DNA from: Zygnema cylindricum
Taxonomy: Eukaryota > Streptophyta > Zygnematophyceae > Zygnematales > Zygnemataceae
Reading direction: 5' to 3'
Length of the DNA: 64,000 bases
NCBI GenBank assembly: GCA_037447655.1
Contig: JBBHKE010000023.1
Location: 171,015 to 235,014, forward strand
Below the pieces are notes generated by a model. It saw only the letters and a program-made list of their open reading frames with translations. It was not told where the DNA came from and ran no database searches. Each line of letters opens with the position of its first letter. The stretch's first letter is position 1. Below, piece after piece: positions 1 through 10,901 of the stretch. A program made the position numbers and the translations under genes.

Positions 1-900
1 GGGAGGAGGGAGGAGGAAATAGGGAGGAGGAAAGAGTGAAATTAGAAGAGAACCCTTAAAGCAGAAACAAAAAAATCACTCAACAAAAAAAAAGGTTATC
101 GGAAAAGGTAAAACTACGGCCCTATTTGAAAGTTATTTGAAGTTACAAATTGAAATAAATCTGTTTAGAAAATCATCTGTAAAAAACTACTTTGAAATAG
201 TTGTCGATGATTCCATTTTGTGAAATGTTTCTCTTGGATTTCTTTGGTAGATTCATTTTGGTGCTTATTTCCCTTTCCACTTCCGTTTCCATTTCCGTTT
301 CCATTTCCGTTTCCGCTTCCGTTTCCATTTCCTTCCTGTTTCGGTTCCCATTTTTGGTTTTGTTTTTAGTTTCCGTTTTCATTTTTCATTTTCAAGTTTT
401 CCGTGTTTTTTTTTTCCTTCTTTTTCAAGTTTAGTTTAAGAGCATAGCATAGATATCATCACTTTATTCCCTCCCTGTGAACATTTGTATTTCAACTTTT
501 TTTTTTTTTTTTTGGTTTCAGTTTTGGTTTCTTTTTCCATATGGGCTTTTACTTTCATTTTGTTTCAATTTATGCTTTAGTTTTGGTTTTACCTCAGTTT
601 CAGTTTCAGTATCAGTTTCAACTCTATTTTCAAAAAAACCAATGATGATAACCAACAAAAGAATGAAATAGACAAAATAAAAAAGAAACAATAAATTTGG
701 ATTCAGTGTAACAAAATAATTAAGAGAGCCAAAAAATGAGAACAAAAAACCCAAATGGAACAAGACTGAAGCCGAAAACCGAAAGCGAAACGGAAACGGA
801 AACAGAAACGGATACGGAAACGAAAACGGAAACGGAAACGGAAACGGAACAGAATTTGAACTAAAATTGGATCAAGTTAAATTGGAACTGGAATCAATAA
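1..900. repeat. Low-complexity hexamer tracts, TTTCCR and GGAAAC
   Basis: This stretch has no gene I can support. It holds a run of TTTCCG/TTTCCA hexamers (about 275-345), CAGTTT-type repeats (about 590-630) and a run of CGGAAA hexamers (about 780-850). The first and last runs are roughly reverse complements of each other and could pair. The open frames here are repeat translations rich in T/E or S/V. Confidence 0.75.
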
Positions 901-1332
901 CAAGAACTAATAATAAGTCGACCGATACATAAGCTATCGAATTGTACCACAAACTTTAACGCAAAATTTAACGGAAACTGTAACGGAAACTGAGAAGGGA
1001 ACTGACCTTTCGATCACAAATGTATGGCTCCAATCCTTCTGCCCACATACCAAAAAATAAAAAAAAGGGTAGGGTGGGGGGGAAGAGGGAAGAAAATCAA
1101 GAATAAGAAAATTAAAATAACAAAAAAGAAAAAAAAACCAATTTGAAACTAAATAAAATTAAAAAGAATAAATTAAAAAAAAAAGAAGGGAAAAAAAGTA
1201 AAAAATCAAAATTGATTGTTGCCAGCCAGTTATTTTCTTTCACTTTTTTTTTCCTTCTAAAAAATATATAGATGTGTGTATGATATGTGTGTCTATGTGT
1301 GTGTGTACATATGTGTGTAAATATATATAATT

Positions 1333-1380
1333 CATTCAGTCATTCAGTCATTCAGTCATTCAGTCATACATTCAGTCATA
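1333..1380. repeat. CATTCAGT octamer tandem repeat
   Basis: About five tandem copies of an 8-mer, CATTCAGT, the last ones diverged. They follow a TA/TG-rich stretch (1265-1330). No coding sequence is associated. Confidence 0.85.
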
Positions 1381-1404
1381 TGTCTTTATATTTATATTTG
1401 CATG

Positions 1405-1515
1405 TACTCCCTGCCTTGACTTTAAAGTTGACTTTGGACCAAATTTTGACTTGATTCTCTAGACTTCCGTTGACTTGACGTTGACCTCTGTTGACTACTG
1501 TTGACTTCCGTTTGT
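1405..1515 (+). repeat. Cluster of TTGAC motifs
   Basis: TTGAC recurs about eight times in roughly 110 bp, often as GTTGACTTCCG or GTTGACCTCTG. TTGAC(C/T) is the W-box core bound by plant WRKY factors, but a degenerate tandem repeat explains the cluster equally well. A second cluster of the complementary motif lies at 24690-24830. Confidence 0.45.
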
Positions 1516-1676
1516 TTTCACAAGTTTTTGCCATAATTTCATTTTTAAAAATCAGGTTTAAGTTCACCATAAAATTCTTTTTATAAAAAAAAAAATAACA
1601 AAATTCATAAAACTCTTCCCACCCCAAAACCTAAAAACTTCAAAAAACATCATCCCCAACTTCCAAAAACTCTTAC

Positions 1677-2031
1677 CTCCATTGGGAAAACGACAAAAAT
1701 GTACTTTTCCAGAGCTTCCCTCTTCCCCACAACCGTCCTCTCCCAAAACCGAAACACCATACAAACGATTTCCATGCGAAACCGCTCCGGTTTCCACTAA
1801 ACTACGAACAATATATCCTCTCTCTCCTTCCCCTCCTCTCCCTCCCCTCCCTTCCCTCCCTTCCCTCCCTTCCACAGATAATATCCTCTCTTCCATGTGA
1901 GAGTCTCCGTCACGTCTCTCCGTCGAAGAAGTCAAGGAGTGTCCAGGAATCCAGAGGGGAGAGGAGGGAGAGTCCAGGGATCTGACACGTGTCCTTTCAT
2001 TTTTGTTTCTATATGAGTACCTTTGGTCCAA
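1677..2031 (-). CDS. Possible protein-coding exon, unknown product
   Basis: This minus-strand frame opens with an ATG at 2031 and runs about 118 codons to a good donor, CCAATGGAG|gtaaga, at 1677/1676. Beyond the donor the frame continues only through AT-rich sequence. The middle is a GAGGGA-type tract translating to a G/R/E-rich run (about residues 50-70), which is weak evidence. The part after it, ending in VHFCRFPNGG, has normal composition and looks more coding-like. I do not recognise a family. It could be the first exon of a minus-strand gene, or a chance frame helped by the purine tract. No downstream exon was identified. Confidence 0.25.
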
Positions 2032-2806
2032 TCCATGGTGACCACGAGCCGTACAACAAGAGGCACCAATTTTGGCTTAAAAAAGAGGGATAGAAAGGAG
2101 TTAGGGAAAAGGAAATAGAGAAAAAAAAGTATCCGAAGGATAAGGAGGTTGAAAAACGTTTCAAGAGAGTGAAAAATGGAAAAAATCGGTTACGAATTAG
2201 TGTAAAACGGTCAAAAATCGGTGGAGAATTGGCGAAAAACGGTGGGAAATTCGGGGAGATGAGGGCAGCTTAAGGAAGTTGAAGGCAGAATGGAAGATGT
2301 GAAAAGGGAAGAGAAGCCGTACGGTTCGTTGGTATGTAATTTTTTATTTTTTACTATTTTAGTACGTTTCGTACGTTATGTATACGAAATGCTATGTAAG
2401 TAGACGCAGGAAACATACGCATTGAAGTTGAGACTGTACACGCCGGAACTAAAATTACAGAAGCCCTAACAATAAATGTACTTGATGATGCTGTATTTCG
2501 TACGATAACGTACTTGATGACGCTGGTATGTTTTGTTTGCATGTGTGGATTTGATTTTGTAACAACACGTGGTCGGTGCATCGTGAAATAATTAGAAAGT
2601 GTTGGCCGGTGGCCGGTTTGGAAGCAGACGGCGGAAAAGGACAGCTTGACGAATAGAAAAGCATATATAAGGTACAAAGGTACGGGCGGGTAAACTACAG
2701 TACAGCAAAGCATACAGTACGGCATTGTACAATAGTGCACAGAATTGTACAGCTGTGATGACACATTGTCCTATTGTGCAAAAAGGTATGGAAACACTAT
2801 ATGAAA
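2032..2806. other. Intergenic, no recognised feature
   Basis: Rich in TACG/GTAC words, with GAAAAACGG-like degenerate repeats at 2150-2260. Several short overlapping frames exist, but none has a recognisable domain or splice context. Confidence 0.5.
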
Positions 2807-3010
2807 CATAGTTCAAAAGTAGGTGACCGTATGCCCATACAATATGCCTATTGTACGCAAAACATACAATATGCCCTTAAGACCCATATTGTATTGGCCG
2901 CAAAATGAAATAAAATAGGGACAGGGTTGAGTTGCACATCGATCGATAGAGAATTAAACTGGAGGCGTCGATTGGTTCTTCGTTATTCTTTCCTGACCGT
3001 TATTTGTTAG
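2807..3010 (+). mobile_element. Fragment of CATAGTTC hAT-type MITE
   Basis: Starts with the family terminus CATAGTTCAAAAGTAGG and continues through the family's CCCATACAATATG and TTAAGACCC segments, then a GGTTGAGTTGCA stretch found near the other ends of this family. The opposite terminus is not adjacent, so it is a partial or rearranged copy next to the 541-bp tandem duplication. Confidence 0.6.
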
Positions 3011-3088
3011 TTTGAATCTTTTTTCCGGCTGCATGAGACTTGTCGGAAAAGCGGCCTTTAAATGATGGTCTAGGACCAATCCCCCGAC

Positions 3089-3550
3089 CATAGTTCAAAA
3101 GTAGGCGTTTCTATTGTAGGTCTTTTGTCGGCGCCTTCGTCGTAAGTTGTGTTATGGGCTTTTCATGTGATCGTCTTAAGTCACTACTTTGATCAGCGAC
3201 CGTCCGATCGTCCAAATCTGACGATAGTCCTATCGTAAGTTGTGTTATAGGCTTTTCATGTGATCTTCTTAGATCGCTACTTTGATCAGTGACCGTCCGA
3301 TCTTCCGAATCTGACGGCTTAAATAAAAAGTTGCTCAAAAAATCACAGTAAAAGATTTTTTTGTCCGTTTTGAGCTTTTTGAAATTTAGACATGATGTTT
3401 AATTCTCTATCGATCCATGCGCAACTCAACCCTGTTACTATTTTATTTCATTTTGCGGCTAATACAATATGGGTCTTAAGGCCATATTGTATGTTTTGCA
3501 TACGATAGGCATATTGTATGGGCGTACGGTCACCTACTTTTGAACACATG
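3089..3550 (+). mobile_element. hAT-type MITE, first copy in tandem duplication
   Basis: Bounded by CATAGTTCAAAAGTAGG at the left and CCTACTTTTGAACACATG at the right, the right end being slightly mutated. It is preceded by CCCCCGAC. The right-hand target copy is missing because the next duplicated unit begins there. It is non-coding. Confidence 0.75.
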
Positions 3551-3629
3551 GTTTGAATCTTTTTTCCAACTGCATGAGACTTGTCGGAAAAGCGGCCTTT
3601 AAATGATGGTCTAGGACCAATCCCCCGAC

Positions 3630-4085
3630 CATAGTTCAAAAGTAGGCGTTTCTATTGTAGGTCTTTTGTCGGCGCCTTCATCGTAAGTTGTGTTATGGGC
3701 TTTTCATGTGATCGTCTTAAGTCACTACTTTGATCAGCGACCGTCCGATCGTCCAAATCTGACGATAGTCCTATCGTAAGTTGTGTTATAGGCTTTTCAT
3801 GTGATCTTCTTAGATCGCTACTTTGATCAGTGACCGTCCGATCGTCCGAATCTGACGGCTTAAATAAAAAGTTGCTCAAACTCACAGTAAAAGATTTTTT
3901 TGTCCGTTTTTTTTTTCAAATTTAGACATGACGTTTAATTCTCTATCGATCCATGTGCAACTCAACCCTGTTACTGTTTTATTTCATTTTGCGGCCAATA
4001 CAATATGGGTCTTAAGGGTATATTGTATTTTTTGCGTACAGTAGGCATATTGTATGGGTGTACTTTCACCTACTTTTGAACTGTG
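3630..4085 (+). mobile_element. hAT-type MITE with perfect 8-bp target duplication
   Basis: The element begins CATAGTTCAAAAGTAGG and ends CCTACTTTTGAACTGTG, a terminal inverted repeat of about 17 bp. CCCCCGAC stands immediately before it (3622-3629) and immediately after it (4086-4093). An 8-bp target duplication is characteristic of hAT transposons. At 456 bp with no transposase it is non-autonomous. Other members lie at 5046, 6330, 44511 and 46771. Confidence 0.85.
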
Positions 4086-4420
4086 CCCCCGACCTATTTG
4101 TCACATTTTGACGGTTGAGTAAATCTACAGGTGGCATCATCATTATGATATCTCCGTTTTGGAAACTTCGTACATTTTCGTACGATATTGATTCTTGCGC
4201 TCGTCTCTCCTGCTGTACCAGAACCACCCACTTGGAAAAGATCGCACTTTTGACAGGAGCGTAAAATACAGGCACGTGGCACCGTCGCTTTCGGCGAAAG
4301 AAATTTTAGTTGCTGAATTTTTGTCACTTGCGAAATGCGACGCGCCACTGTCGACTTCTCATTAAAGACGCGTTTCCATCGGAACATACGGAAACAATTA
4401 TGTTACGCTGTCGTATATGT

Positions 4421-4647
4421 TACACCGTGTATCGCTATTAGTGTTAATAATTTTTTCGCCACTTAAAACATCTTTTCTCCGTGCACACTTGTCCGATTTT
4501 CACATGGAGACCGCCAATCGTAAGGTGAGAATCTTATCTTTCAATCGCAACCGTCAGATCCATAATCCAACAAGTGTGTACGGAGAAAAGATGTTTTAAC
4601 TGACAAAAAAAACGTTAACCCTAATAGTAATAGCGATTCACTGTGTA
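4421..4647. mobile_element. TA-flanked MITE, type 1
   Basis: Terminal inverted repeats begin CACCGTGTATCGCTATTAG on the left and end TAATAGCGATTCACTGTG on the right, with TA on both sides, as for Tc1/mariner-type insertions. A second, internal inverted repeat (TTCTCCGTGCACACTTGT against ACAAGTGTGTACGGAGAA) makes the element able to fold almost end to end. Related copies are at 12706, 25926, 41220 and 51463. Confidence 0.85.
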
Positions 4648-5045
4648 GCTTTTGCAACAGCGGCGCTTAACTTCCTGGCAGGACGCTCGACTTTCCGCCT
4701 CGACAGGACTACACTGCCCACCGTTATTACCGTTAAGTATTTATTAGTGTTGATACAAAATTATAGTTGATAATTAACTTCACGCAGTGTTATTTGTAAT
4801 TCACACCAAAAATTAGAGGAATGTCCGTACTCCCGAAAGCGAGATTCTTGGTCGCTAGCCAGACACTTGGCAATATTGACCGTACATCTGACGCAGGCTG
4901 ACATCTGACGTCAGCTGTAAATATAGACGCCAAAACACATTTAGAAGTCGTTCTTCGCCATGACAGGTCGTGGAACCCTACGATTGGAAGATCCTCCACG
5001 CTAAACCCTAAGATCTTGTTTTTAGTGCTTCATTGTACAACATAC

Positions 5046-5351
5046 CATAGTTCAAAAGTAGGCGTTTTTATGGTAGGCCTTTAGTCGGCGCCTTTATCGT
5101 AAGTTGTGTTATGGGCTTTTCATGTGATCTTCTTAGATCGTTACTTTGATCAGCGACCGTCCGATCGTCCGAATCTGACGGTGTAAATAAAAAAAATTGG
5201 TCTGAATGTTTTAATTGGTCCAATTATTGGTCCGAATGTTTTAATTGGTCCGAATATGTCCGAATACAATATGGGTCTTAAGGTCATATTGTATGTTTTG
5301 CATACAATAAGCATATTGTATGGGCCTACTTTCACCTACTTTTGAACTATG
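5046..5351 (+). mobile_element. hAT-type MITE with empty site known
   Basis: Termini are CATAGTTCAAAAGTAGG and CCTACTTTTGAACTATG. The flanks CAACATAC (5038-5045) and CAAGATAC (5352-5359) form an 8-bp target duplication with one mismatch. The paralogous sequence near 8560 shows the site without the insertion. It is non-coding. Confidence 0.9.
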
Positions 5352-5486
5352 CAAGATACGGTTTTACCATCGTAATTTTTGCTATCGAGACTTCTTTCTG
5401 TTTACAATTCACATCCTAACGTCCTCTTTTGACTTTGGATGGTCCCTTCCTCTCATCGGACCGTCGATCGATTGGTTTGTATTAGG

Positions 5487-6173
5487 GTAAGGTTCCATTA
5501 GGGGGGAAATACCGTTGTTTACTAAAAGCCGTATTGTTTCGTACAGTGCCGTAACAAAAAAAATAAAATGTCAGAAAAACAAGCCTACTGAATGAGGGAT
5601 TTGATTCTCCACGTTTATGGGCGTAAACGTGGATCGTCGGATGCATAATGTGATACGCCATCGTCTGACACTTCCAGTTCGCAACAAGTGACCCGAAGTA
5701 GGTCAATTCTAAGCGCCTGAACATATAGCATCGTGCCTCGTGGAAAGGTGAAAAAATATCCACGACGACCGCGCGACCAGGTGGGTACACATCGCAAATG
5801 ACATGTGCCTTCCGCAAGGGAGGATGCAAGGCCACCGGAAGCCGCAAGAAAATCTTTAATGGAGGATATTGCTTCACGCTTCTGTTGCCATCCACTAACC
5901 ATTCTAACATTTTGGTGCGCTTTTATAAATCTTAAGTTTCGTCCGCCCGTACAGATTTCAATTCAATACGTCGTACGAGTCATTTTGTACCTTGGCTGGT
6001 ACAAACGTGTGGTCGCAATTTGTTGTCAGAGATTATTACCAGAACCGTACGTGAAACCAATCAAAGTGTGCCACGCAAATAGAATGTCGGTTACTGATCC
6101 TACACAATGGAACGATGGCTTCAGTAAACGAATTTTCGACGTTTACTGAGATCGCCTAATGGAACAACGCTCT
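5487..6173. mobile_element. TTCCATTAGG inverted-repeat element
   Basis: The insertion relative to the repeat at 8309-8810 has GTTCCATTAGG near its left end and CCTAATGGAAC near its right end. Subterminal AAACAACG/GTTTACT words are also partly inverted. No transposase frame is evident, so this is a non-autonomous DNA transposon of uncertain superfamily. Ends of similar sequence recur near 50785, 51455, 51700 and 53650. Confidence 0.6.
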
Positions 6174-6329
6174 TGGTGAGCTTTGTCAAGCAATTAGAGC
6201 GCTCCAGCCGTTCACCTTTGTTTCTTTGCTGTTTGTGACATTCGAGATTCTTCGAGCACTTCATCCAACGGCTCACAATTCTTTGTCACTTTCCATCCAT
6301 ACCTTTCATTTTCCTTAGTTCCTTAGCGT

Positions 6330-6634
6330 CATAGTTCAAAAGTAGGCGTTTTTATGGTAGGCCTTTGGTCGGCGCCTTTATCGTAAGTTGTGTTATGGGA
6401 TTTTCATGTGATCTTTTTAGATCGCTACTTTGATCAGCGACCGTCCGATCGTACGAATGTGACGGTGTAAATAATAGTTTTTGGTCCGAATGTTTTAATT
6501 GGTCCAATTTTTGGTCCGAATGTTTTAATTAGTCCGAATAGGTCCGAATACAATAGGGTTTTAAAGTCATATTGTATGTTTTGCATACAATAGGCATATT
6601 GTATGGGCCTACTTTCACCTACTTTTGAACTATG
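6330..6634 (+). mobile_element. hAT-type MITE
   Basis: A 305-bp copy of the CATAGTTC family, closely similar to the one at 5046. The flanks CTTAGCGT and TTTGGCGT agree at 6 of 8 bases, consistent with an old 8-bp target duplication. The internal TTGGTCCGAATGTTTTAATT word is repeated. Confidence 0.8.
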
Positions 6635-6727
6635 TTTGGCGTACGAAGTCGAGCCTGGAGGGTTTAAGAGGTTGCTTTTTGTAAATCCTCTACATTGTGA
6701 ATCGCTATCTGTGCTAACTAGTAAATC

Positions 6728-7125
6728 ACGCCCGTTACACGGGCATGGACCGTGTCCTATTTTTCATGCCCGTTACACGAACCTGGACAGTGTTCCGTTT
6801 ATCATGCCCGTTACACTTGGGACCGTGTCCTGTTTATCAAAACGCCGAAGTATTATTGTACTGTTTTAGACGTCCGTAAAGACATTTGTAGATGCGACCC
6901 AAAACAAAACATTTGACAAAAACCGGTTGACAGGATCGAGCAACCAAGATCAATTTTATGTTGTGTCCCGTTTAGCATGCCCGTTTACACGCGCATGGAC
7001 CACGTCCTATTTATCGAAACGTCTAAGTACTTTTTGTACTATTGAAGACGTTCGTACGTACATTTGTAAGCGCGACCCAAAGCAACACAACGATTGACGG
7101 AAATTCGCGATTGAAGGAAAATCGG
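6728..7125. repeat. Degenerate tandem repeat around ATGCCCGTTACACG
   Basis: ATGCCCGTTACACG or a close variant occurs four times (near 6730, 6767, 6806 and 6977), each followed by GACC/GTGTCC and a TTTATC word. A longer match links 6838-6910 with 7012-7085 (AAAACG...GACGT...GCGACCCAAA). No gene is visible. Confidence 0.65.
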
Positions 7126-7331
7126 ACGGTCACGAACGAAGGATAGACGGCTGGAGACTCATTACTGCAGGTGCCGGTTTCCGGTTTCATCTATATTCAT
7201 TGACAGGTTCGGGCACCCAAGATTGACGGTTATAAACGATTGCCAATGGTGTACTTTGAAAGTTACCCAATCGTTGAGGTCGCCCAAGGGAAAGAGTTAC
7301 CCGTTTGCTGACGTCGGCCGAGGGACAAAGC

Positions 7332-7878
7332 TACACCGCGAATCGTTATTAGTGTCAAAGTCACTAATTTGGGTTCTTAAAATTTTGATTTCTTTTTCCT
7401 CAAATAGGATACATGATTTTAATTTTTCCTTGACGTTAATTAAGGTACCGTACAAAATAGCGTAAAGAACAAAAGTACAATATGATCTAAATAGTATGGT
7501 GTACGGTCGATGTCAGACTGTACATAAATGTACCTTTTCAAGTGAAAATTTTACAAAAAATGAATTAAATCAGACGCGCACGCATAGGAACGTGCGCTAA
7601 GAAAAACGGGATTAGTCTGACATGTAAATTAGTATGGGATGTACGAATATATTAAATTCGTGACGGTGTACGATTTCTAATATTTTGTACGGATACATAT
7701 ATTAATGTATATAATCGTACGGCAAAAATTCTATTTTTGCTGTTCCCAAATTGGCATTAACGCCGTAATTAGAATACACCTTTTTTTTGAAAAAAATCAA
7801 ATTCTTAATTAGCATCAAGTACGGTAAATTTTCTTAAACACTATTTAAACTTTGACACTAATAACGATTTACGGTGTA
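7332..7878. mobile_element. TA-flanked inverted-repeat element, long form
   Basis: Left end TACACCGCGAATCGTTATTA, right end TAATAACGATTTACGGTGTA. The ends match those of the short TA MITEs, but the 545-bp interior is different and AT-rich (word GTACGG common). There is no long frame. It is probably a non-autonomous Tc1/mariner-like element. Confidence 0.65.
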
Positions 7879-8009
7879 CCAGTTCGCTGACGTTGGCCGA
7901 AGGACACGCCGTTTACGGGTGCAGATGGACGGAAAGTGGGCCTATTTAAAGGTTTTCAAACGGACGACCAAAGGTCTATAATTTGAATAAAGATAAAGAT
8001 GTTTTTTTG

Positions 8010-8170
8010 GTCTCCTAAAACATTTTTTTTCTATAGACACATGTCGAATTGTGGATCCGACGGTTGTGATTGAAAGATAAGATTCTCAGAGTCAGATTGG
8101 CGATCTCAAATTGAAAATCGGGCAAATGTGTACGGAGAAGAGATGTTTTAAGTGGCGAAAAAATTATTGG
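8010..8170. mobile_element. Truncated type-1 TA MITE
   Basis: Matches the right two-thirds of the MITE at 51463 (GTGTACGGAGAAGAGATG, TTTTAAGTGGCGAAAAA). Its right terminus has been replaced by A-rich sequence and the (TA)n tract that follows. Confidence 0.6.
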
Positions 8171-8182
8171 AAAAAAAAAATA

Positions 8183-8810
<628 letters not shown>

Positions 8811-9801
8811 ATTTTTATTTTAGTTCGATCCTGCACTCGTTCGGTTTCTCGGTTTCGTTTTTGCATTTCATTTTTTGTTTCGATTTTCTATTTCCATTTT
8901 CTGTTTCAGATGGCGTACAATCGTGCTTTCTTAACAAAGTCTTATTTAAATTTCCAAATTTTTATTATTAGTGCTTATATACATGTATATTGTTATTGGA
9001 TCCTCTTGAAATTTTCGATTTTATGGAAATAACTTTTTTTTAATATAAACCGTATATCTGCATACAATTTAAATCATTCCTGAATCTTTTTTAAATCCAA
9101 ACACTGATCTAAATCCTTACCCTAATTCATATGTTAACCCTAATCCAAAACCCTAATTTAAATCGTAGCTTACACAGGTATATACCATAAATTCCATAAT
9201 GATACGAACTTTTAATAATTTTTGAATGACTTGTTCAATATTTATTTCAGGTAACGTTCAAAATACAGAAACGTACGAGCTATAAATTAAAAAATGGCTC
9301 CAAAATTAGTAGAAAAAAGTTTCAGCTGATACTATCTGTAGGTCCCTCCTACCTACGGTTTTTCCTAAAACCCGAAATATCTACGATTAGCTAAAACCCT
9401 AAAAATCTATTATCTACAATTCTCCAAAACCCTACATGTTATTTACCGTTCCCCTCGAGCCTTTCCTACGGTTCCCCTAAGATTCTACCTACTTTTTGCG
9501 GCATACTAAAAATGTTAAGATGTTTTTTTAACGTTGCACGATATATCGAACTTGGTACAGAATATAGTATGCACAAGGATTAAGGGATGTGATATTTTTT
9601 CCATTAGTGAGATAAACATTGTAGGATATTTCAAATCGTGGAAAATGCTATTGATAAATATTAAAAAAATATTTTCAATTGAAAATTCATTTGAACCGTC
9701 AGTAGCGGGTTATTATTATGAATATTGCGGTTATGATTTTTTTCTCGTCCTATACCAATTTTTACTGTCTTTGAGGACATCACTCGTCTTTATTTGACTA
9801 C
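8811..9801. other. AT-rich intergenic with CCCTAA-like words
   Basis: No gene recognised. Scattered CCCTAA/ACCCTAAT words occur at about 9115-9160 and 9360-9460, a degenerate plant-telomere-like pattern that is too sparse to be a telomeric array. Confidence 0.5.
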
Positions 9802-10032
9802 TACACTAGAAATTGACCGTAATTAGAGTTAAGAACAGTAATTTCGTGCCGTTTTTTTTTGCCATCTGACCACAAAATAATGTTAATAATACTAACTGTT
9901 TTTTTTCCTTGAGGATTATTCTTTTAACGCTTCAAAAACAGCCACGTTTTTCAAAACTGAACCAAAATAAAAAAGAAGCCAGACAGAAATCCCTTGCTAA
10001 TGATTTCTTTACTCTAATAACGATTCATGGTA
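9802..10032. mobile_element. TA-flanked inverted-repeat element, diverged
   Basis: Left end TACACTAGAAATTGACCGTA followed by ATTAGAGTT; right end ACTCTAATAACGATTCATGG then TA. Similar to the element at 54812 but shorter and more diverged. Confidence 0.5.
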
Positions 10033-10399
10033 CCTATATATAGTATTCAGTCTGTATTTGCGTCTTTGGTTTGGCATTTTGTCCCATTTATTGTATATTT
10101 CCCCATTAACATTGCTGCTTTTGCCTTGCTTTTCTTCATCCCTTTTATTTTGCTTTACTCCACCTTTTCGTCAAGCTTAAAAAAGGTTACGATTGTGTTT
10201 TTCTTAGTGAAGCATATAATTAAGTATATAATTACAATTCACTCTGTCCATTTATACTATTCCCACTTTCAAATCGAAGGATTTTTTTTTCATAAAAACA
10301 CACAAAAAGCTGCTCACAAAAACATTCGACAATACTAAAAAGCAATGAAACAATGTTTTGTTTCCCTGAAAAAAAAAACAATAACCATTTGACATGTAC

Positions 10400-10901
10400 T
10401 CAATTTCCACTCGATGACGCTTCTTTTACACTCGATTCTTGTTTCACCTTCAGTATATACAAATCTACCCCTTTAAACGCTTCATTTGGATCTAACTCTT
10501 CGTTTGGTATTTGTTCTATATCAAATACTTTCGGAAGCTCGTTCCAAAACAAAATATGTGCTTCTTCTTGTCTCAATTTATACCCAAAAAGAATTTCCGT
10601 ATCAATATTCGACATTTTGAGCATTGTCGATATTAAAGGATCGACGATTTCCTCCAAATACACAACATCGGTCGCTATCACAATATCGAAAGGAGGTTTT
10701 AATGCCTCCATTTGTTTCGCATTTCCCCAACAAAGTTGAGAAATTTTCATCTTTCCTGCGAGAGCTTTTTTTTTTGAATCTATGTTATTTGTATTCCGTT
10801 TGATGTTCCGTTTCAGTATTGGAAGAACGGCTGGAATATCCGTTAATGTGACATCAGCTCCCAATAACGCCAAACAGAAACCTACACCACATAGAAACTC
10901 T
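10400..10901 (-). CDS. METTL21-like protein methyltransferase, 3' exon
   Basis: This exon codes for the last two-thirds of a class I SAM-dependent methyltransferase of the Methyltransf_16 / METTL21 group, whose members methylate lysines on proteins. At the 5' end an acceptor TATAG precedes a remnant of motif I (the ExGxGxG-type SAM loop, here EFLCGVGF). It is followed by ALLGADVTLTD, the acidic end of strand 2 that contacts SAM. Later come LCWGN, the post-II motif FDIVIATDVVY, and a C-terminal strand DLYILKV as in plant homologues. The stop is at 10400, after a serine-rich tail. Upstream exons were not found: the adjoining 10902-11220 is pyrimidine- and A-rich. Motif I looks altered (FLCG for LGAG), so a pseudogene or a misplaced exon edge is possible. 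The nearest neighbour is the LRR gene on the same strand. Confidence 0.75.

Larger units (their letters stand above)
3011..4085. repeat. 541-bp tandem duplication containing a MITE
   Basis: The word TTTGAATCTTTTTTCC starts at 3011 and again at 3552, and the sequence after each start is nearly identical. Each unit holds a full CATAGTTC-type MITE plus the same left flank ending in CCCCCGAC. Within each MITE there is a further direct duplication with a 93-bp period (CGTAAGTTGTGTTAT at 3141 and 3234). That produces frames with an internally repeated peptide, which are not genes. Confidence 0.85.
4798..6300. repeat. Dispersed repeat interrupted by two insertions
   Basis: The segments 4798-5045, 5360-5486 and 6174-6300 match, in order, the contiguous stretch 8309-8810. 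The first interruption is the 306-bp hAT MITE at 5046-5351, which sits between CAACATAC and CAAGATAC where the other copy has one CAACATAC. The second is the element at 5487-6173. The intact paralogue therefore serves as a natural empty site for both. Confidence 0.85.

Noticed and set aside
3111-3885. Two similar 75-77-codon frames with internally repeated peptide
   Set aside because: They lie within duplicated non-coding MITEs and reflect the 93-bp internal duplication.
10027-10338. 103-codon hydrophobic plus-strand frame
   Set aside because: Composition follows T-rich DNA; no domain, no splice context, and it partly overlaps the end of a TA element.
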